DNA from: Sphingomonas koreensis
GTDB lineage: Bacteria > Pseudomonadota > Alphaproteobacteria > Sphingomonadales > Sphingomonadaceae
DNA length: 64,000 nt
NCBI GenBank assembly: GCA_006438735.1
Contig: RCZF01000001.1
Span: 1,178,001-1,242,000 of the forward strand
Direction: 5' to 3'
Part shown: positions 45,183 through 56,095 of the stretch, one piece after another
Position numbering within the stretch: the stretch's first letter is position 1
Layout: every line of letters begins with the position of its first letter
Notes under the pieces: model-generated
The model's database searches: none
What the model was told of the DNA's origin: nothing
The model's input: the letters and a program-made list of their open reading frames with translations, nothing else
Translations under genes and position numbers: made by a program

Positions 45183-46502
45183 ATGACGACTCACGACATC
45201 CACATCATCGGCGGCGGGCTCGCCGGATCGGAGGCCGCGTGGCAGCTGGCCGAGGCCGGCCACAAGGTCCGCCTTTCCGAAATGCGGGGATCGGGCGAGA
45301 TGACGCCGGCGCATCACACCGATTCGCTCGCCGAACTGGTTTGTTCGAACAGCTTCCGCTCGGATGATGCCGACAGCAATGCGGTCGGGCTGCTCCATGC
45401 CGAGATGCGCGCGCTCGGCTCGATCATCCTCCGCGAAGGCGATGTCCACAAGGTGCCAGCGGGATCGGCGCTGGCGGTCGATCGCTACGGCTTTGCCGCC
45501 GGCGTCACCGCCGCGATCGAGGCGCATCCGAACATCACCGTGGTTCGTGAAAAGATCGAGGCGCTGCCGGCCGAGGGGCTGACGATCGTCGCCACCGGGC
45601 CGCTCACCGCGCCCGGCCTCGCGTCGAGCATCGGCACGGCGACCGGCGCGGACGCACTCGCGTTCTTCGATGCGATCGCGCCGATCGTCCACCGCGACAG
45701 CATCGACATGGATGTCGCCTGGTTCCAGTCGCGCTGGGACAAGGGGGAAGGCAAGGATTACATCAACTGTCCGCTCGACAAGGAGCAATATCTCGCCTTT
45801 CACCAGGGCCTGCTCGACGGCGAGAAGACCGAGTTTCGCGAGTGGGAAAAGGACACGCCCTATTTCGAGGGCTGCATGCCGATCGAGGTGGCGGCGTCGC
45901 GCGGCGTCGATACGCTGCGATACGGGCCGATGAAGCCGGTCGGGCTCGACGATCCGCGCACCGGGCGCTGGCCCTATGCGGTGGTGCAGCTCCGCCAGGA
46001 CAATGCCAGCGGCACCTTGTGGAACATCGTCGGCTTCCAGACCAAGCTCAAGCACGCCGAGCAGGTGCGGCTGTTCCGCACCATTCCCGGGCTGGAGAAC
46101 GCGGAATTCGCGCGGCTCGGCGGGCTGCATCGCAACACCTTCATCCGCTCGCCCGAGCTGCTCGACGCCACGTTGCGTCTGAAATCGCGCCCCAACATCC
46201 GCTTCGCCGGGCAGATCACCGGCTGCGAAGGCTATGTCGAGAGCGCGGCGATCGGGCTGCTTGCCGGGCGCTTTGCCGCGGCCGAGCTCGTTGGCGAGAC
46301 GCTGACGCCGCCGCCGGTCGAGACCGCGCTCGGTGCGCTGCTCGGCCATATCACCGGCGCGGCCGAGGCCGAGACCTATCAGCCCATGAACGTCAATTTC
46401 GGCCTCTTTCCGCCGATCGAGGGCCGCACCAAGAAAGCCGATCGCAAGAAAATGTACACGTCGCGGGCGCGCGACGCGCTGGCGGGATGGATGGCGGCCT
46501 AA
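45183..46502 (+). CDS. trmFO: tRNA m5U54 methyltransferase TrmFO (folate/FAD-dependent)
   Basis: This 439-residue enzyme methylates U54 of tRNA using methylene-tetrahydrofolate and FADH2. The N-terminal dinucleotide motif is [16 protein letters not shown] (residues 8-23). Other family blocks are [19 protein letters not shown], containing the functional Cys, [46 protein letters not shown], and [12 protein letters not shown]. Length is normal. The gene tail overlaps the convergent EF-hand gene by 4 bp. A GidA role is excluded by the length. Confidence 0.95.
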   Translation: MTTHDIHIIGGGLAGSEAAWQLAEAGHKVRLSEMRGSGEMTPAHHTDSLAELVCSNSFRSDDADSNAVGLLHAEMRALGSIILREGDVHKVPAGSALAVDRYGFAAGVTAAIEAHPNITVVREKIEALPAEGLTIVATGPLTAPGLASSIGTATGADALAFFDAIAPIVHRDSIDMDVAWFQSRWDKGEGKDYINCPLDKEQYLAFHQGLLDGEKTEFREWEKDTPYFEGCMPIEVAASRGVDTLRYGPMKPVGLDDPRTGRWPYAVVQLRQDNASGTLWNIVGFQTKLKHAEQVRLFRTIPGLENAEFARLGGLHRNTFIRSPELLDATLRLKSRPNIRFAGQITGCEGYVESAAIGLLAGRFAAAELVGETLTPPPVETALGALLGHITGAAEAETYQPMNVNFGLFPPIEGRTKKADRKKMYTSRARDALAGWMAA

Positions 46503-46951
46503 TCGTCGTCCTTCGCCGGCACACAGGCGCATTTCGGCGTGGTCTTGCGCTCCACCTTGGTGGTGAGAAATTCCGCCGCATTCATCGCGCCGGATCGATC
46601 GCCGTCGGCTTTGGCGAAGGTCGTTTCGGATTTGAGCGCCCATTCGTCGAACGACAGCGCGCCGTCGTGATTGAGATCGAGCTTGGCGTAAGCCTTGCGC
46701 CGTGACGCCAGATATTCCTCGCGCGTGATCTGGCCGTTGCGATCCTTGTCGTAGCGATCGAACCGCTTTTCCTCGCGGGTCTTTTCACTTGCCGCCGGCG
46801 CGCTGCTCGGCAGCGGCGTCGGCGATCCCGCGGTCTGCGGAGGCGCCGGCGCGAACAGCGGCTCATCGGGTTTGGCGCCGCCACGAAAGAAAAAGAACCC
46901 CGCCGTCACCAATAGCAGCGCGGCGAGACCGCCCGCCAAATATCGCCACAT
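46499..46951 (-). CDS. Membrane-anchored EF-hand calcium-binding protein
   Basis: This 150-residue protein has one N-terminal TM helix (about residues 5-22), a Pro/Ser-rich linker and three EF-hand loops: [12 protein letters not shown] (68-79), [12 protein letters not shown] (92-103) and [12 protein letters not shown] (116-127). Ca ligands are present at positions 1, 3, 5 and 12 of each. It ends with a Cys pair (CAC). The domain is probably on the periplasmic side. The role (calcium sensing or buffering) is not known. The gene converges with trmFO. Confidence 0.82.
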   Translation of the reverse strand: MWRYLAGGLAALLLVTAGFFFFRGGAKPDEPLFAPAPPQTAGSPTPLPSSAPAASEKTREEKRFDRYDKDRNGQITREEYLASRRKAYAKLDLNHDGALSFDEWALKSETTFAKADGDRSGAMNAAEFLTTKVERKTTPKCACVPAKDDD

Positions 46952-47011
46952 GCCACGTCCCCCGAATTGCCTTTGCCCGCACGCTAACGCCTTTGGGCGA
47001 AGGGCGAAACC

Positions 47012-47668
47012 CTAGCGGCCGGTCAACCGATGACGCAGCATCCTGGCGATCCGCCGCGGCGTGCCGGTCTGCCCCACGCCGCGCAGATCGAGCCGCGCGA
47101 GATGCGCCAGCGCGCCAAGCGCTCGCCCGGGCCGGCTCCAGCGCCCGGCAAGGGCCGCACCGAGCAACGCCGTCGCCATCGCCGCTGCCGCCGCCGCGAC
47201 GGCCGGATCGCGCACGTGCCCGGCGAAATCGGCCAGCGCCCACCCTTCCCCGGCCGCGCCGATCGGCGCGTCGTCCGCCCCGATCAACCGGCCGACCGCT
47301 TCGAACACCGCGCGGCCGCGCCCGGCATAGCGCGTCAGCGTCTCCTCCGCGATCGGGTCTTCGAGCGCCGCCTCCCAGCCATCGACGATCGCCGCCAGCT
47401 CGCGTCCTGCCATGCCCAGCGGCAGCACGTCGCGCGCCAGCGCCTCGAGCGCGGGCTCCGCCGGCGGCGGTGCCCCATCGAGCGCGATCAGCGCCTCATG
47501 CCACCAGGTAAGCCGCATCTGGCCGACCAGCGGATCGCTAGTCCGCCGCAGGATCGCCGCCAGCCTATCGTCGAGCACAAAGATCGCCTCTGCCGCCGGC
47601 CGACCGCGAACCACGTAACTCAGCGCCAGCGCGCGTTCGGGATTGGCGGGAGAATCGGCGATCGACAT
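47012..47668 (-). CDS. Squalene/phytoene synthase-family protein
   Basis: This 218-residue protein resembles the C-terminal two thirds of squalene/phytoene synthases. LSYVVRGRPAAEAIFVLDDR and VGQMRLTWWHEAL correspond to the conserved helices, but the canonical first DxxxD diphosphate-binding motif is weakened to LDDRLAAIL and the second is not obvious. Such short relatives include the mitochondrial assembly factor NDUFAF6, so it need not be a synthase. ATG at 47666-47668. Divergent from the TadE-like gene. The frame extended to 48013 has no support. Confidence 0.7.
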   Translation of the reverse strand: MSIADSPANPERALALSYVVRGRPAAEAIFVLDDRLAAILRRTSDPLVGQMRLTWWHEALIALDGAPPPAEPALEALARDVLPLGMAGRELAAIVDGWEAALEDPIAEETLTRYAGRGRAVFEAVGRLIGADDAPIGAAGEGWALADFAGHVRDPAVAAAAAAMATALLGAALAGRWSRPGRALGALAHLARLDLRGVGQTGTPRRIARMLRHRLTGR

Positions 47669-47788
47669 CGCACGTCTGTTAGCGCGCCAACGGCCGTGCA
47701 GACAGGCCCCAACGCCGCTTGCGGATTGAGAAAATCTTAACGGCTCGCCCGCTAGACGATGCGGGAATAATGGACCGGACCTAAGCGA

Positions 47789-48355
47789 ATGTGGGGGCAA
47801 TTGCGCGAGCACATGATGAAGCACATCCCGGTTCGGGGCGTGCGGACGCTCGCCCGCGATCGCCGCGGCGCCACGATCATCGAATTCGCCGTCGTCGCCG
47901 CGCCGTTCGTCGCGCTGATCCTGGCGACGATCCAGACGAGCCTGGTGTTCTTCGCGCAGCAATGCCTGGAGACGGTGGCGGAGGAAACCGCGAGGCAGAT
48001 CGTCACAGGTCAAGCGCAGCGCAAAGGACTCACGAAAGATGATTTCGACGCGTCAGCCTGCGGTAATCTACCGGCTTTCATGAAATGCGCCAACCTGATG
48101 ATCGACGTGCAAACCGTCAATTCGTTCGCCGACATCAACACCACGCCGCCGACGATAACTTATGACAGCACCGGCAAGCCAAAGGATAATTGGCAGTATA
48201 GCCCCGGTGCGGCAGGCAGCATTGTGGTCATGCGGACTATGTACCTGCTGCCGGTGGTCAGCGGGCCTTTGGGATTCAACCTAGCGACGGCCGGAAACGG
48301 CAAACGGTTATTGATCGCCACCTCTGTCTTCCAGTCGGAGCCGTTTAAGTCATGA
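47789..48355 (+). CDS. TadE-like pilus-assembly protein
   Basis: This 188-residue protein has the TadE core RDRRGATIIEFAVVAAPFVAL (a prepilin-like junction and TM helix around residues 24-50). The C-terminal part is periplasmic. TadE proteins are pseudopilins processed by TadV and needed for Flp-type tight adherence pili. It overlaps the second TadE-type gene by 4 bp. An ATG at 47813 is an alternative start. The tad secretion genes are not in this window. Confidence 0.82.
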   Translation: MWGQLREHMMKHIPVRGVRTLARDRRGATIIEFAVVAAPFVALILATIQTSLVFFAQQCLETVAEETARQIVTGQAQRKGLTKDDFDASACGNLPAFMKCANLMIDVQTVNSFADINTTPPTITYDSTGKPKDNWQYSPGAAGSIVVMRTMYLLPVVSGPLGFNLATAGNGKRLLIATSVFQSEPFKS

Positions 48356-48915
48356 AGGCTCGCGGTCACATGTCCAAAACCGGGTTCGTCAAGAATTTGG
48401 CGCGCGACCGTAGGGCGCTTGGTGCCGTGGAATTCGCGATGACCGCACCTTTTCTAATCTTGCTCTATATCGGCGGCTATCAGCTGATGGACGCGATTTC
48501 AGCGTACCGTAAAGTGACCATAACGACCCGCACCCTCGCCGATCTCATAACGCGAACGCCGGCGACGACGCCACTGACGCCGAGCAACGTCCAAACGATT
48601 CTTGATGCCTCCCGGCAGATCATGATGCCGTTTTCAGTAGGAAATGCGACGCTGCGGATTACGGCGATCAACATCGACGAAAACAAGAAAGCAACTGTTG
48701 CCTGGAGCAAGGCAAGCGACGGAAATGTCAATAGCGGCAGCAATCTTGCCGTGCCGACCAAGCTTAAAGTAGCGAATACTTCAGTCATATTTAGTGAGGC
48801 AACTTATCATTACACGCCCGTCGTAGGCGGCAAATTGGTTGGGCCGTTGGTGTTCAAGGATCAAATCTACATGAACCCCCGGAATGCCTCGTCGATTCCT
48901 TGCCCGCAGTGTTGA
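48352..48915 (+). CDS. Second TadE/TadF-like pseudopilin
   Basis: This 187-residue protein shares the N-terminal RDRRALGAVEFAMTAPFLIL prepilin-like TM segment with its neighbour, followed by a periplasmic domain that ends with a Cys pair (PCPQC). GC content is lower and codon use is less biased than in the flanking core genes, consistent with a surface-gene cassette. The start overlaps the preceding stop by 4 bp. Together with the first TadE-like gene and the vWA gene it forms a three-gene unit. Confidence 0.8.
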   Translation: MKARGHMSKTGFVKNLARDRRALGAVEFAMTAPFLILLYIGGYQLMDAISAYRKVTITTRTLADLITRTPATTPLTPSNVQTILDASRQIMMPFSVGNATLRITAINIDENKKATVAWSKASDGNVNSGSNLAVPTKLKVANTSVIFSEATYHYTPVVGGKLVGPLVFKDQIYMNPRNASSIPCPQC

Positions 48916-48968
48916 GCGCGGAAAGTGAATCCCGTTTCAAACCAACCTCAAGACTGATCGGACCGACC

Positions 48969-50360
48969 ATGGCTCGCTTAATCGCTGCGCTTTATCGATT
49001 TCGCGGCCATAGCCGCGGCAATGTTCTGATGATCTTCGCGTTCGCGATGATCCCGATGGTGTTTGCGACCGCAATGGGCGTGGATTATGCCCGCGCCGCT
49101 CGACTACAAACCAAGATGAACGCGCTGGCTGACGCTGCTGCACTCGCCGCAGTCACACAGCCCATGATGAAACAGACGGCTGGCAGCGCCTGCGATGTCT
49201 CGCGGAACACCTTCACCACCCAATCAGCGCCTTTGGCCGATCAGGGGCTCGTCTTTAAGGCAGGGAACGCCAAGCAATTTACGATTACCGTCAGCGATAC
49301 CGTGCCAAAATCCGCCGCGCCGGTGGATAGCATCTGCCAAGCTGCGGCAGGCTCGACGAGCGACAGCGGGAGCCTCCCCCTCAGCCGTACCGCCACCGTC
49401 AAATATACTGCCGCGTCCACCAACTCGTTCGGGGGCATTCTCGGCATGGCGACGCTGCCAATCTCCGGAACGGCCACCGCGAGCACGACGCTGGCGCCCT
49501 ATATTGATATATATATGGCACTCGACACATCGCAGTCGATGGGTCTCGCAGCAACCACCACCGATGCGGCGGCGCTATATCAGAAGACGGGCGCCGAAAA
49601 CGGCGAAGCCTGCACATTCGGTTGTCACGTGCCCAAAACATTCCAGAAAGTGCCCAACGATTCGATTGCCGCAAAATATAATATTCAGCTGCGAATCGAC
49701 GTTTTGAAGGCCGCGACGATGGACATGATCCAGACGGCCAAATCAGACCAAGGGATAAAAGACCTTTATCGCTTCGGACTTTATCAATTTGGACAGTCTC
49801 TCAGCGACATTTATACAATCGGCACCAGACTGAACGGAACGGATAATATCCGGAACGATGGGGCCTTGAACAAGGCTAAGGTGCTGACGCTCGGCCCCAA
49901 CACGAGCGCGGGCAATGGCGACTCCAATATCGATGACATGATCAGCAAAATGTACAGTCGCATCACGATCCATGGTGATGGCACGAAACCCGAGACCGCC
50001 CGGGCATTTCTGTTCATCGTCACGGACGGGTTACATGATATGTGCAATAACACCCATTGCACCCACGTGATCGATCCCGCGCAATGTCAACGCTACAAGG
50101 ATGCCGGCATAACCGTGGGTATCGTCTATACGACCTACCTTCCGATCATGGCCAATCCGGGCGATCCAAATAATAAGAATCTTCAGTCAGACTATATTAG
50201 GCTGGTGGTAAGTCCCGGGTTGGACAAGAAGCTTTCCCCAAACCTTGAGCAGTGCGCGTCACCGGGCTGGTTCTTTCAGGCCTCCGACGGACCCGCGATC
50301 CACACCGCGATGCAAAAGCTGTTCACCCAGGCGAGCCAAATCCCCGCGCTGACAAATTGA
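48969..50360 (+). CDS. TadG-like von Willebrand A-domain protein
   Basis: This 463-residue protein begins with the Tad-type helix RGNVLMIFAFAMIPMVFATA. After a spacer it has a vWA domain from about residue 180 with a MIDAS-like metal site DTSQS (ALDTSQSMG), a later Thr/Asp region DGTKPETARAFLFIVTDGLH, and Cys pairs (CNNTHC) that suggest disulfides on the outside. TadG proteins sit with TadE/F in Flp pilus loci and may mediate adhesion. ATG at 48969 is used, because the TM helix follows at the expected spacing. The upstream frame to 48900 overlaps the previous gene. Confidence 0.82.
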   Translation: MARLIAALYRFRGHSRGNVLMIFAFAMIPMVFATAMGVDYARAARLQTKMNALADAAALAAVTQPMMKQTAGSACDVSRNTFTTQSAPLADQGLVFKAGNAKQFTITVSDTVPKSAAPVDSICQAAAGSTSDSGSLPLSRTATVKYTAASTNSFGGILGMATLPISGTATASTTLAPYIDIYMALDTSQSMGLAATTTDAAALYQKTGAENGEACTFGCHVPKTFQKVPNDSIAAKYNIQLRIDVLKAATMDMIQTAKSDQGIKDLYRFGLYQFGQSLSDIYTIGTRLNGTDNIRNDGALNKAKVLTLGPNTSAGNGDSNIDDMISKMYSRITIHGDGTKPETARAFLFIVTDGLHDMCNNTHCTHVIDPAQCQRYKDAGITVGIVYTTYLPIMANPGDPNNKNLQSDYIRLVVSPGLDKKLSPNLEQCASPGWFFQASDGPAIHTAMQKLFTQASQIPALTN

Positions 50361-50366
50361 GGAAAA

Positions 50367-50402
50367 TGCGGCTGCGGCGAAACTTATCGTGCCGCGGCCG
50401 CA
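50367..50402. terminator. Bidirectional terminator between the TadG-like gene and pdhB
   Basis: A 12-bp stem (TGCGGCTGCGGC at 50367-50378 with GCCGCGGCCGCA at 50391-50402, one G-U) and a 12-base loop lie in the 48-bp gap between these convergent genes. A-rich sequence lies on one side (GGAAAA), giving T residues after the hairpin on the minus strand. Confidence 0.7.
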
Positions 50403-50408
50403 AGAACG

Positions 50409-51851
50409 TCAGTCCGCGTAGCAGACCTTCTTGACCGCCTTCACCACCTTGTCGCTGTCGATCAGCGCGAGCTTTTCGAGGTTGGCGGCATAGGGCATCG
50501 GCACGTCCTCGTTGGTGACGCGAAGCACCGGTGCGTCGAGGTCGTCGAAGCCTTCTTCCATCGCGATCGCGGCGATTTCGGAGGCGATCGAGCAGGTTGG
50601 CCAGCCTTCTTCCACCACTACCAGGCGGTTGGTCTTAGCGAGGCTCTTGAGCACCGTCGCCTTGTCGAGCGGGCGCAGCGTGCGCAGGTCGATCACTTCG
50701 GCGTCGATGCCTTCGCCCGCCAACTTTTCCGCGGCTTCGAGCGCGAGGCCGACGCCGATCGAATAGCTGACCAGCGTCACGTCCTCGCCCGGCTTCATGA
50801 TCCGCGCCTTGCCGATCGGCAGCACCCAATCGTCGAGCTTAGGCACTTCGAAACTGCGGCCGTACATCAGCTCGTTTTCGAGGAAGACGACCGGATCGGT
50901 GGTGCGGATCGCCGCCTTGAGCAGGCCCTTGGCGTCGGCTGCATCATAGGGCGCGATGACGATCAGGCCGGGGACGCTGGCGTACCACGGCGCGTAATTC
51001 TGCGAGTGCTGCGCACCGACGCGTGACGCCGCGCCATTGGGGCCGCGGAACACCACCGGGCAGCGCATCTGGCCGCCCGACATGTAATTGGTCTTGGCGG
51101 CCGAATTGACGATGTGGTCGATCGCCTGCATCGCGAAGTTGAAGGTCATGAACTCGACGATCGGGCGCAATCCGCCCATCGCCGCGCCCGTGCCGACGCC
51201 GGCAAAGCCGTATTCGGTGATCGGCGTGTCGATCACGCGCTTGTCGCCGAATTCGTCGAGCAGCCCCTGCGTGACTTTGTAGGCGCCCTGATATTGCGCG
51301 ACTTCCTCGCCCATCACGAACACGCGCTCGTCGGCGCGCATTTCCTCGGCCATCGCATCGCGCAGCGCTTCGCGGACAGTGAGCTTCACCATCTCGGTCC
51401 CCTCGGGAACCTCGGGATCGCTCTCGGCGTCATGGCTGGCGGCGTCGAACATTTGGCGCGCGCCGGTCTCGACCTTGTGCGGGGTCGGGCTTTCGGGCGC
51501 ATTGGGGGCCTTGTCGGCGGGCTGATCGTCCTTGGGCTGGGCGTTGGCGCCCTCGCCCGCTTCGGCCTTGTCTCCCGTCTTGGGGGCGCTGACCGACGAG
51601 GCGTCCTCGCCTTCCTCGGCGATCATCGCGATGACGGTGCCGACGGCGACGTTGTCGGTGCCTTCAGCCACCAGGATCTTGGCGATCACGCCTTCATCGA
51701 CGGCTTCGAATTCCATCGTCGCCTTGTCGGTTTCGATCTCGGCCATCAAATCGCCGGACTTGACGCTGTCGCCTTCCTTGACGAGCCATTTGGCCAGCGT
51801 GCCTTCTTCCATCGTGGGCGACAGCGCCGGCATCTTGAGTTCGATCGCCAT
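50409..51851 (-). CDS. pdhB: Pyruvate dehydrogenase E1 beta subunit with N-terminal lipoyl domain
   Basis: This 480-residue protein starts with a biotinyl/lipoyl domain ([20 protein letters not shown]) carrying the lipoyl-lysine Lys43 in ETDKATM. A flexible Ala/Pro/Asp-rich linker follows, then the transketolase-like E1-beta domain ([32 protein letters not shown]). A lipoylated E1-beta is a hallmark of alphaproteobacterial PDH complexes such as those of rhizobia and Zymomonas. It joins E1-alpha in the decarboxylation of pyruvate to acetyl-CoA. One base separates it from pdhA upstream, so the two are cotranscribed. The E2 gene is not in this window. Confidence 0.96.
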   Translation of the reverse strand: MAIELKMPALSPTMEEGTLAKWLVKEGDSVKSGDLMAEIETDKATMEFEAVDEGVIAKILVAEGTDNVAVGTVIAMIAEEGEDASSVSAPKTGDKAEAGEGANAQPKDDQPADKAPNAPESPTPHKVETGARQMFDAASHDAESDPEVPEGTEMVKLTVREALRDAMAEEMRADERVFVMGEEVAQYQGAYKVTQGLLDEFGDKRVIDTPITEYGFAGVGTGAAMGGLRPIVEFMTFNFAMQAIDHIVNSAAKTNYMSGGQMRCPVVFRGPNGAASRVGAQHSQNYAPWYASVPGLIVIAPYDAADAKGLLKAAIRTTDPVVFLENELMYGRSFEVPKLDDWVLPIGKARIMKPGEDVTLVSYSIGVGLALEAAEKLAGEGIDAEVIDLRTLRPLDKATVLKSLAKTNRLVVVEEGWPTCSIASEIAAIAMEEGFDDLDAPVLRVTNEDVPMPYAANLEKLALIDSDKVVKAVKKVCYAD

Positions 51852-51852
51852 C

Positions 51853-52908
51853 TCAATAGGTCTCCACCAGCACGTCGGTATACAGTTCGCCCGGCTCGGG
51901 CTCGGGGGTCTGCTCGGCGAAGTCGGCGGCCTCGTTGACCTGCTTGCGGATTTCCTGCTCGATCGCCTTCAGTTCGTCTTCCTTGACCCCCATCGCGTCG
52001 AGCTCCTTCTTGGCCTGCTCGATCGGATCGGATTTGTCGCGGACCGACTGGACCTCGTCTCGACTGCGGTATTTGGCGGGGTCGGACATCGAATGGCCCC
52101 TATAGCGATAGGTTTTCATCTCCAGGATGATCGGCCCCTTGCCGGCGCGGACCCAGGCGACCGCCTCGTCGGCGGCGCCGCGCGCCGCGAGCACGTCCAT
52201 GCCGTCGACCTGGATTCCCGGAATGCGGAACGATTCGCCGCGGCGATAGAGCTGGTCTTCGGCCGAGGAGCGATTGACCGAGGTGCCCATCGCGTACTGA
52301 TTGTTCTCGATCACATAGATGATCGGCAACTTCCACAGCTCGGCCATGTTGAAGGCTTCATAGACCTGGCCCTGATTGGCCGCGCCGTCGCCGAAATAGG
52401 CCAGCGCGACGCCGCCGTCGTTGTTATATTTATGCGCGAAGCCGAGCCCGGTGCCGAGCGAGACCTGCGCGCCGACGATGCCGTGGCCGCCATAGAATTT
52501 ATGCTCGACGCTGAACATGTGCATCGAGCCGCCTTTGCCCTTCGAAATGCCGGCTTCACGCCCGGTGAGCTCGGCCATGACGTCCTTTGGCGGGATGCCG
52601 CATAGCAGCATGTGGCCGTGATCGCGGTAACCGGTGATCACTGAGTCCTTATCGGTCAGTGCCGATTGCACGCCGACCGCGACGGCTTCCTGGCCGATAT
52701 AAAGGTGGCAGAAGCCGCCGATCAGGCCGAGACCGTAAAGCTGGCCGGCCTTTTCCTCGAAGCGGCGGATCAGCAGCATGTCCTTGTAGAACTGCAGCAG
52801 CTGATCCTTCGACGCTTCGAACCGCTGCGGCTCGGACGGGCGTTCGCGATTGGGCTTGGGGGGCTCGGCTGTGCGCGCTTGTGCGGGGGCTTTGGCCACG
52901 GGTGACAA
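51853..52908 (-). CDS. pdhA: Pyruvate dehydrogenase E1 alpha subunit
   Basis: This 351-residue protein has the thiamine-diphosphate motif [20 protein letters not shown] ending in IENN, the E1-alpha loop [18 protein letters not shown] with phosphorylation-loop-like serines, and an N-terminal [20 protein letters not shown] block. The Pro-rich N-terminal extension of about 30 residues varies in the family. Together with PdhB it forms the heterotetrameric E1 that feeds the citric acid cycle. It is the first gene of the operon, with an upstream gap of nearly 200 bp for its promoter. Confidence 0.95.
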   Translation of the reverse strand: MSPVAKAPAQARTAEPPKPNRERPSEPQRFEASKDQLLQFYKDMLLIRRFEEKAGQLYGLGLIGGFCHLYIGQEAVAVGVQSALTDKDSVITGYRDHGHMLLCGIPPKDVMAELTGREAGISKGKGGSMHMFSVEHKFYGGHGIVGAQVSLGTGLGFAHKYNNDGGVALAYFGDGAANQGQVYEAFNMAELWKLPIIYVIENNQYAMGTSVNRSSAEDQLYRRGESFRIPGIQVDGMDVLAARGAADEAVAWVRAGKGPIILEMKTYRYRGHSMSDPAKYRSRDEVQSVRDKSDPIEQAKKELDAMGVKEDELKAIEQEIRKQVNEAADFAEQTPEPEPGELYTDVLVETY

Positions 52909-53070
52909 ACCTCGTTTTCCGTAAGGGGAGGACTAGGGATGCGCGCCTATAGGACGACTTTCGCGCCGGGCGCAATCACCCGGGGCCAATGGCGCAAGGA
53001 CTCGCATGGTGGGGAAACGCGGGCGGACGGGAGATGATCCGCGACGGTGCGCCCTCGTCTCTCTGCCGTA

Positions 53071-53096
53071 GTCATTTCCGCGAAAGCTAGGATGAC
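53071..53096. repeat. REP-like hairpin repeat
   Basis: GTCATTTCCGCGAAAGCTAG followed by GATGAC forms a stem-loop with a GAAA loop. It resembles the dispersed GTCATTCCCGCGAAAGCGGGAATGAC family of alphaproteobacterial intergenic palindromes, with some mismatches. It lies ten bases beyond the 3' end of the minus-strand spermidine-synthase-like gene, where it can act as a terminator or mRNA stabiliser. Confidence 0.55.
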
Positions 53097-53105
53097 AAAA
53101 ATGGA

Positions 53106-53777
53106 TTACCGCCGCATCCCGAACCAGATGACGTGCTGCGGCCCCTTGCCGTTGCTGCGCGCGCGGACGGTGACTTCGTCGACCGCGAAGCCGGCGTCGC
53201 CGAGCCGTCGGGCGAATGCCTTGTCCGGCGCGGCCGACCAGATCGCGAGCACGCCGCCGGGCCTGAGCGCGGCGCGCGCCTTGTCGAGCCCGCGCATCGA
53301 ATACAGCCGGTCGTTGGCGTCGCGGCTGAGACCGTCAGGCCCGTTGTCGACATCGAGCAGGATCGCATCGTAGCGCCCTGCCCCGCCTGCAATAACATCA
53401 GCGACGTCATCTTGAATCAGCGTCACGCGCGCGTCGTCCAAGCAGCCGGCGGCGAGCTCGGCCATCGGGCCGCGCGCCCAATCGATGATTTCGGGCACGA
53501 TCTCGACCACGCTGAGGCGCGCGTCAGGCCCAAGCTGCGCCAATGCCGCGCGCAGCGTGAACCCCATGCCATAGCCGCCGATCAGCAGATGCGGCGCCTG
53601 ACGGCCGGCGAGCCGCGCGATCGCCATTGTCGCCAGCGCCTCTTCGGAGCCACTCATCCGGCTCGACATCAGCTCGTTGCGGTCGAGCACGATCATGAAA
53701 TCGGGGCCGCGGCGGAACAGCCGCAGCTCGGCGCCGCCGGGCACCTGCGCGGTTCCGATCAGCTCGCGCGGCGTCAA
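53106..53777 (-). CDS. Spermidine-synthase-like methyltransferase-fold protein
   Basis: This 223-residue Rossmann protein has a glycine motif LLIGGYGMGFTLRAAL and an acidic strand VVEIVPEIIDWAR that in spermidine synthases binds the aminopropyl donor. The later DAILLDVDNGPDG matches the DxxD-like region. It lacks the N-terminal beta hairpin of true spermidine synthases and the usual catalytic aspartate context, so the substrate is uncertain. It overlaps ftsB by 4 bp at its start and follows eno-ftsB on the same strand. Confidence 0.75.
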   Translation of the reverse strand: MTPRELIGTAQVPGGAELRLFRRGPDFMIVLDRNELMSSRMSGSEEALATMAIARLAGRQAPHLLIGGYGMGFTLRAALAQLGPDARLSVVEIVPEIIDWARGPMAELAAGCLDDARVTLIQDDVADVIAGGAGRYDAILLDVDNGPDGLSRDANDRLYSMRGLDKARAALRPGGVLAIWSAAPDKAFARRLGDAGFAVDEVTVRARSNGKGPQHVIWFGMRR

Positions 53778-54085
53778 TTGAGCGGGACGATCACTTCGTC
53801 GGGATTGGCCACGCCCAGCTGCTTGCGCACCAATTCGTCGGCCATATCGGGATCGACATGCTTGGGATCGAGCAGCGCCACGCGATTCTTGAGCACCGCG
53901 CGCTGCTTGTCGAGCGCCTGAAATTGCGTCTGCCGCGTCGCTAGCTGGCGCTTGTACTGGCCGTAAGCCAGCACGCCGTTCGGCCCCAGCACCGCATAGC
54001 CGCCGAAGAACGCCATGACGATCAACGCCAGCGTCGGCAGCCAGGTGCGGCGCAGCAGCGTGCGGAAGGTGGACGAGGTCGCCAT
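53774..54085 (-). CDS. ftsB: Septum formation initiator FtsB (DivIC family)
   Basis: This 103-residue bitopic protein has a single TM helix (about residues 15-34, WLPTLALIVMAFFGG) and a periplasmic coiled coil (KRQLATRQTQFQALDKQRAV), as in FtsB/DivIC of the FtsBLQ divisome complex. It lies directly downstream of eno, a very common arrangement. The ATG at 54083-54085 is preferred over 54101-54103, because the conserved N-terminus starts there. The C-terminal segment DMADELVRKQLGVANPDEVI is typical. Confidence 0.9.
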   Translation of the reverse strand: MATSSTFRTLLRRTWLPTLALIVMAFFGGYAVLGPNGVLAYGQYKRQLATRQTQFQALDKQRAVLKNRVALLDPKHVDPDMADELVRKQLGVANPDEVIVPLN

Positions 54086-54124
54086 CCGACTTCTCTGAAT
54101 CAACGCGACTCGTCGATCAAGCGG

Positions 54125-55417
<1,293 letters not shown>

Positions 55418-55559
55418 CTAGATGGGATAGTCGCCGGCGGCGGCGTTCGAGGGCGGGCTCTAGCGACTTGGCGCGCGCATCGCAATTCGCCGCCCCGCGA
55501 TGGAACCGCGCCCGACACGGGTTGTTGAGTTTGTGAACCGAGAAAAAGGCACTGCAATC

Positions 55560-56075
55560 ATGGCCGACGACGTCACCACCCCGCGCCCGCAAGGCGAACC
55601 GCTCAAGACCGCCGCGACTAAGGCTGCGAAGCCAGCGAAGGAAAAGGTTGCCGCTGCCGCGAAAGTCGTCGGCGACGAAGCCGGCAAAGCCACGTCTACT
55701 GCGGCCGCGACCTTCAAGGATAGCGCCGCCAAGCTGCAGAAACAGGCGACCGGCAAGGCGATGGCCTATGTCGAGGATGGCAAGGCCAAGGCCGGCGGCG
55801 CGCTCGATGAATTTTCGCGGCTGATGGACAATGCCGCGACCTCGGTCGATGGCAGCATCGGTGCCGAATATGGCGATTACGCGCGCTCCGCCGCCAAGGC
55901 GATTTCGGGCTTTTCCGATCAGCTCAAAGCCAAGGACGTCGACGCACTGCTCGCCGATCTGCGCGACTTCGCCCGCAAAAGCCCGGCGGTCGCCGTCGGC
56001 ACCGCGGCGGCGATCGGGTTCGTGCTTGCGCGTCTCGTCAAATCGGGGCTCGACAGCGCCGATCGCGACGCCTGA
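55560..56075 (+). CDS. DUF883 (ElaB/YqjD)-like membrane-anchored protein
   Basis: This 171-residue protein is rich in Ala and Lys with long amphipathic helices (TAATKAAKPAKEKVAAAAKV; KLQKQATGKAMAYVEDGKAK). The C-terminal segment RKSPAVAVGTAAAIGFVLAR is a glycine-zipper-like membrane anchor, as in ElaB/YqjD, which tie ribosomes to the inner membrane in stationary phase. It could also be read as phasin-like. It is placed 20 bases before the YqjE-like gene, as in the enterobacterial yqjDEK order. Start ATG 55560 follows AAAAAGGC. Likely expressed under general stress. Confidence 0.7.
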   Translation: MADDVTTPRPQGEPLKTAATKAAKPAKEKVAAAAKVVGDEAGKATSTAAATFKDSAAKLQKQATGKAMAYVEDGKAKAGGALDEFSRLMDNAATSVDGSIGAEYGDYARSAAKAISGFSDQLKAKDVDALLADLRDFARKSPAVAVGTAAAIGFVLARLVKSGLDSADRDA

Positions 56076-56095
56076 GCGCGTTCACGGGGGGCAAT

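Noticed and set aside
45102..46643. 513-codon frame antisense to trmFO
   Set aside because: No recognisable motifs; trmFO is unambiguous.
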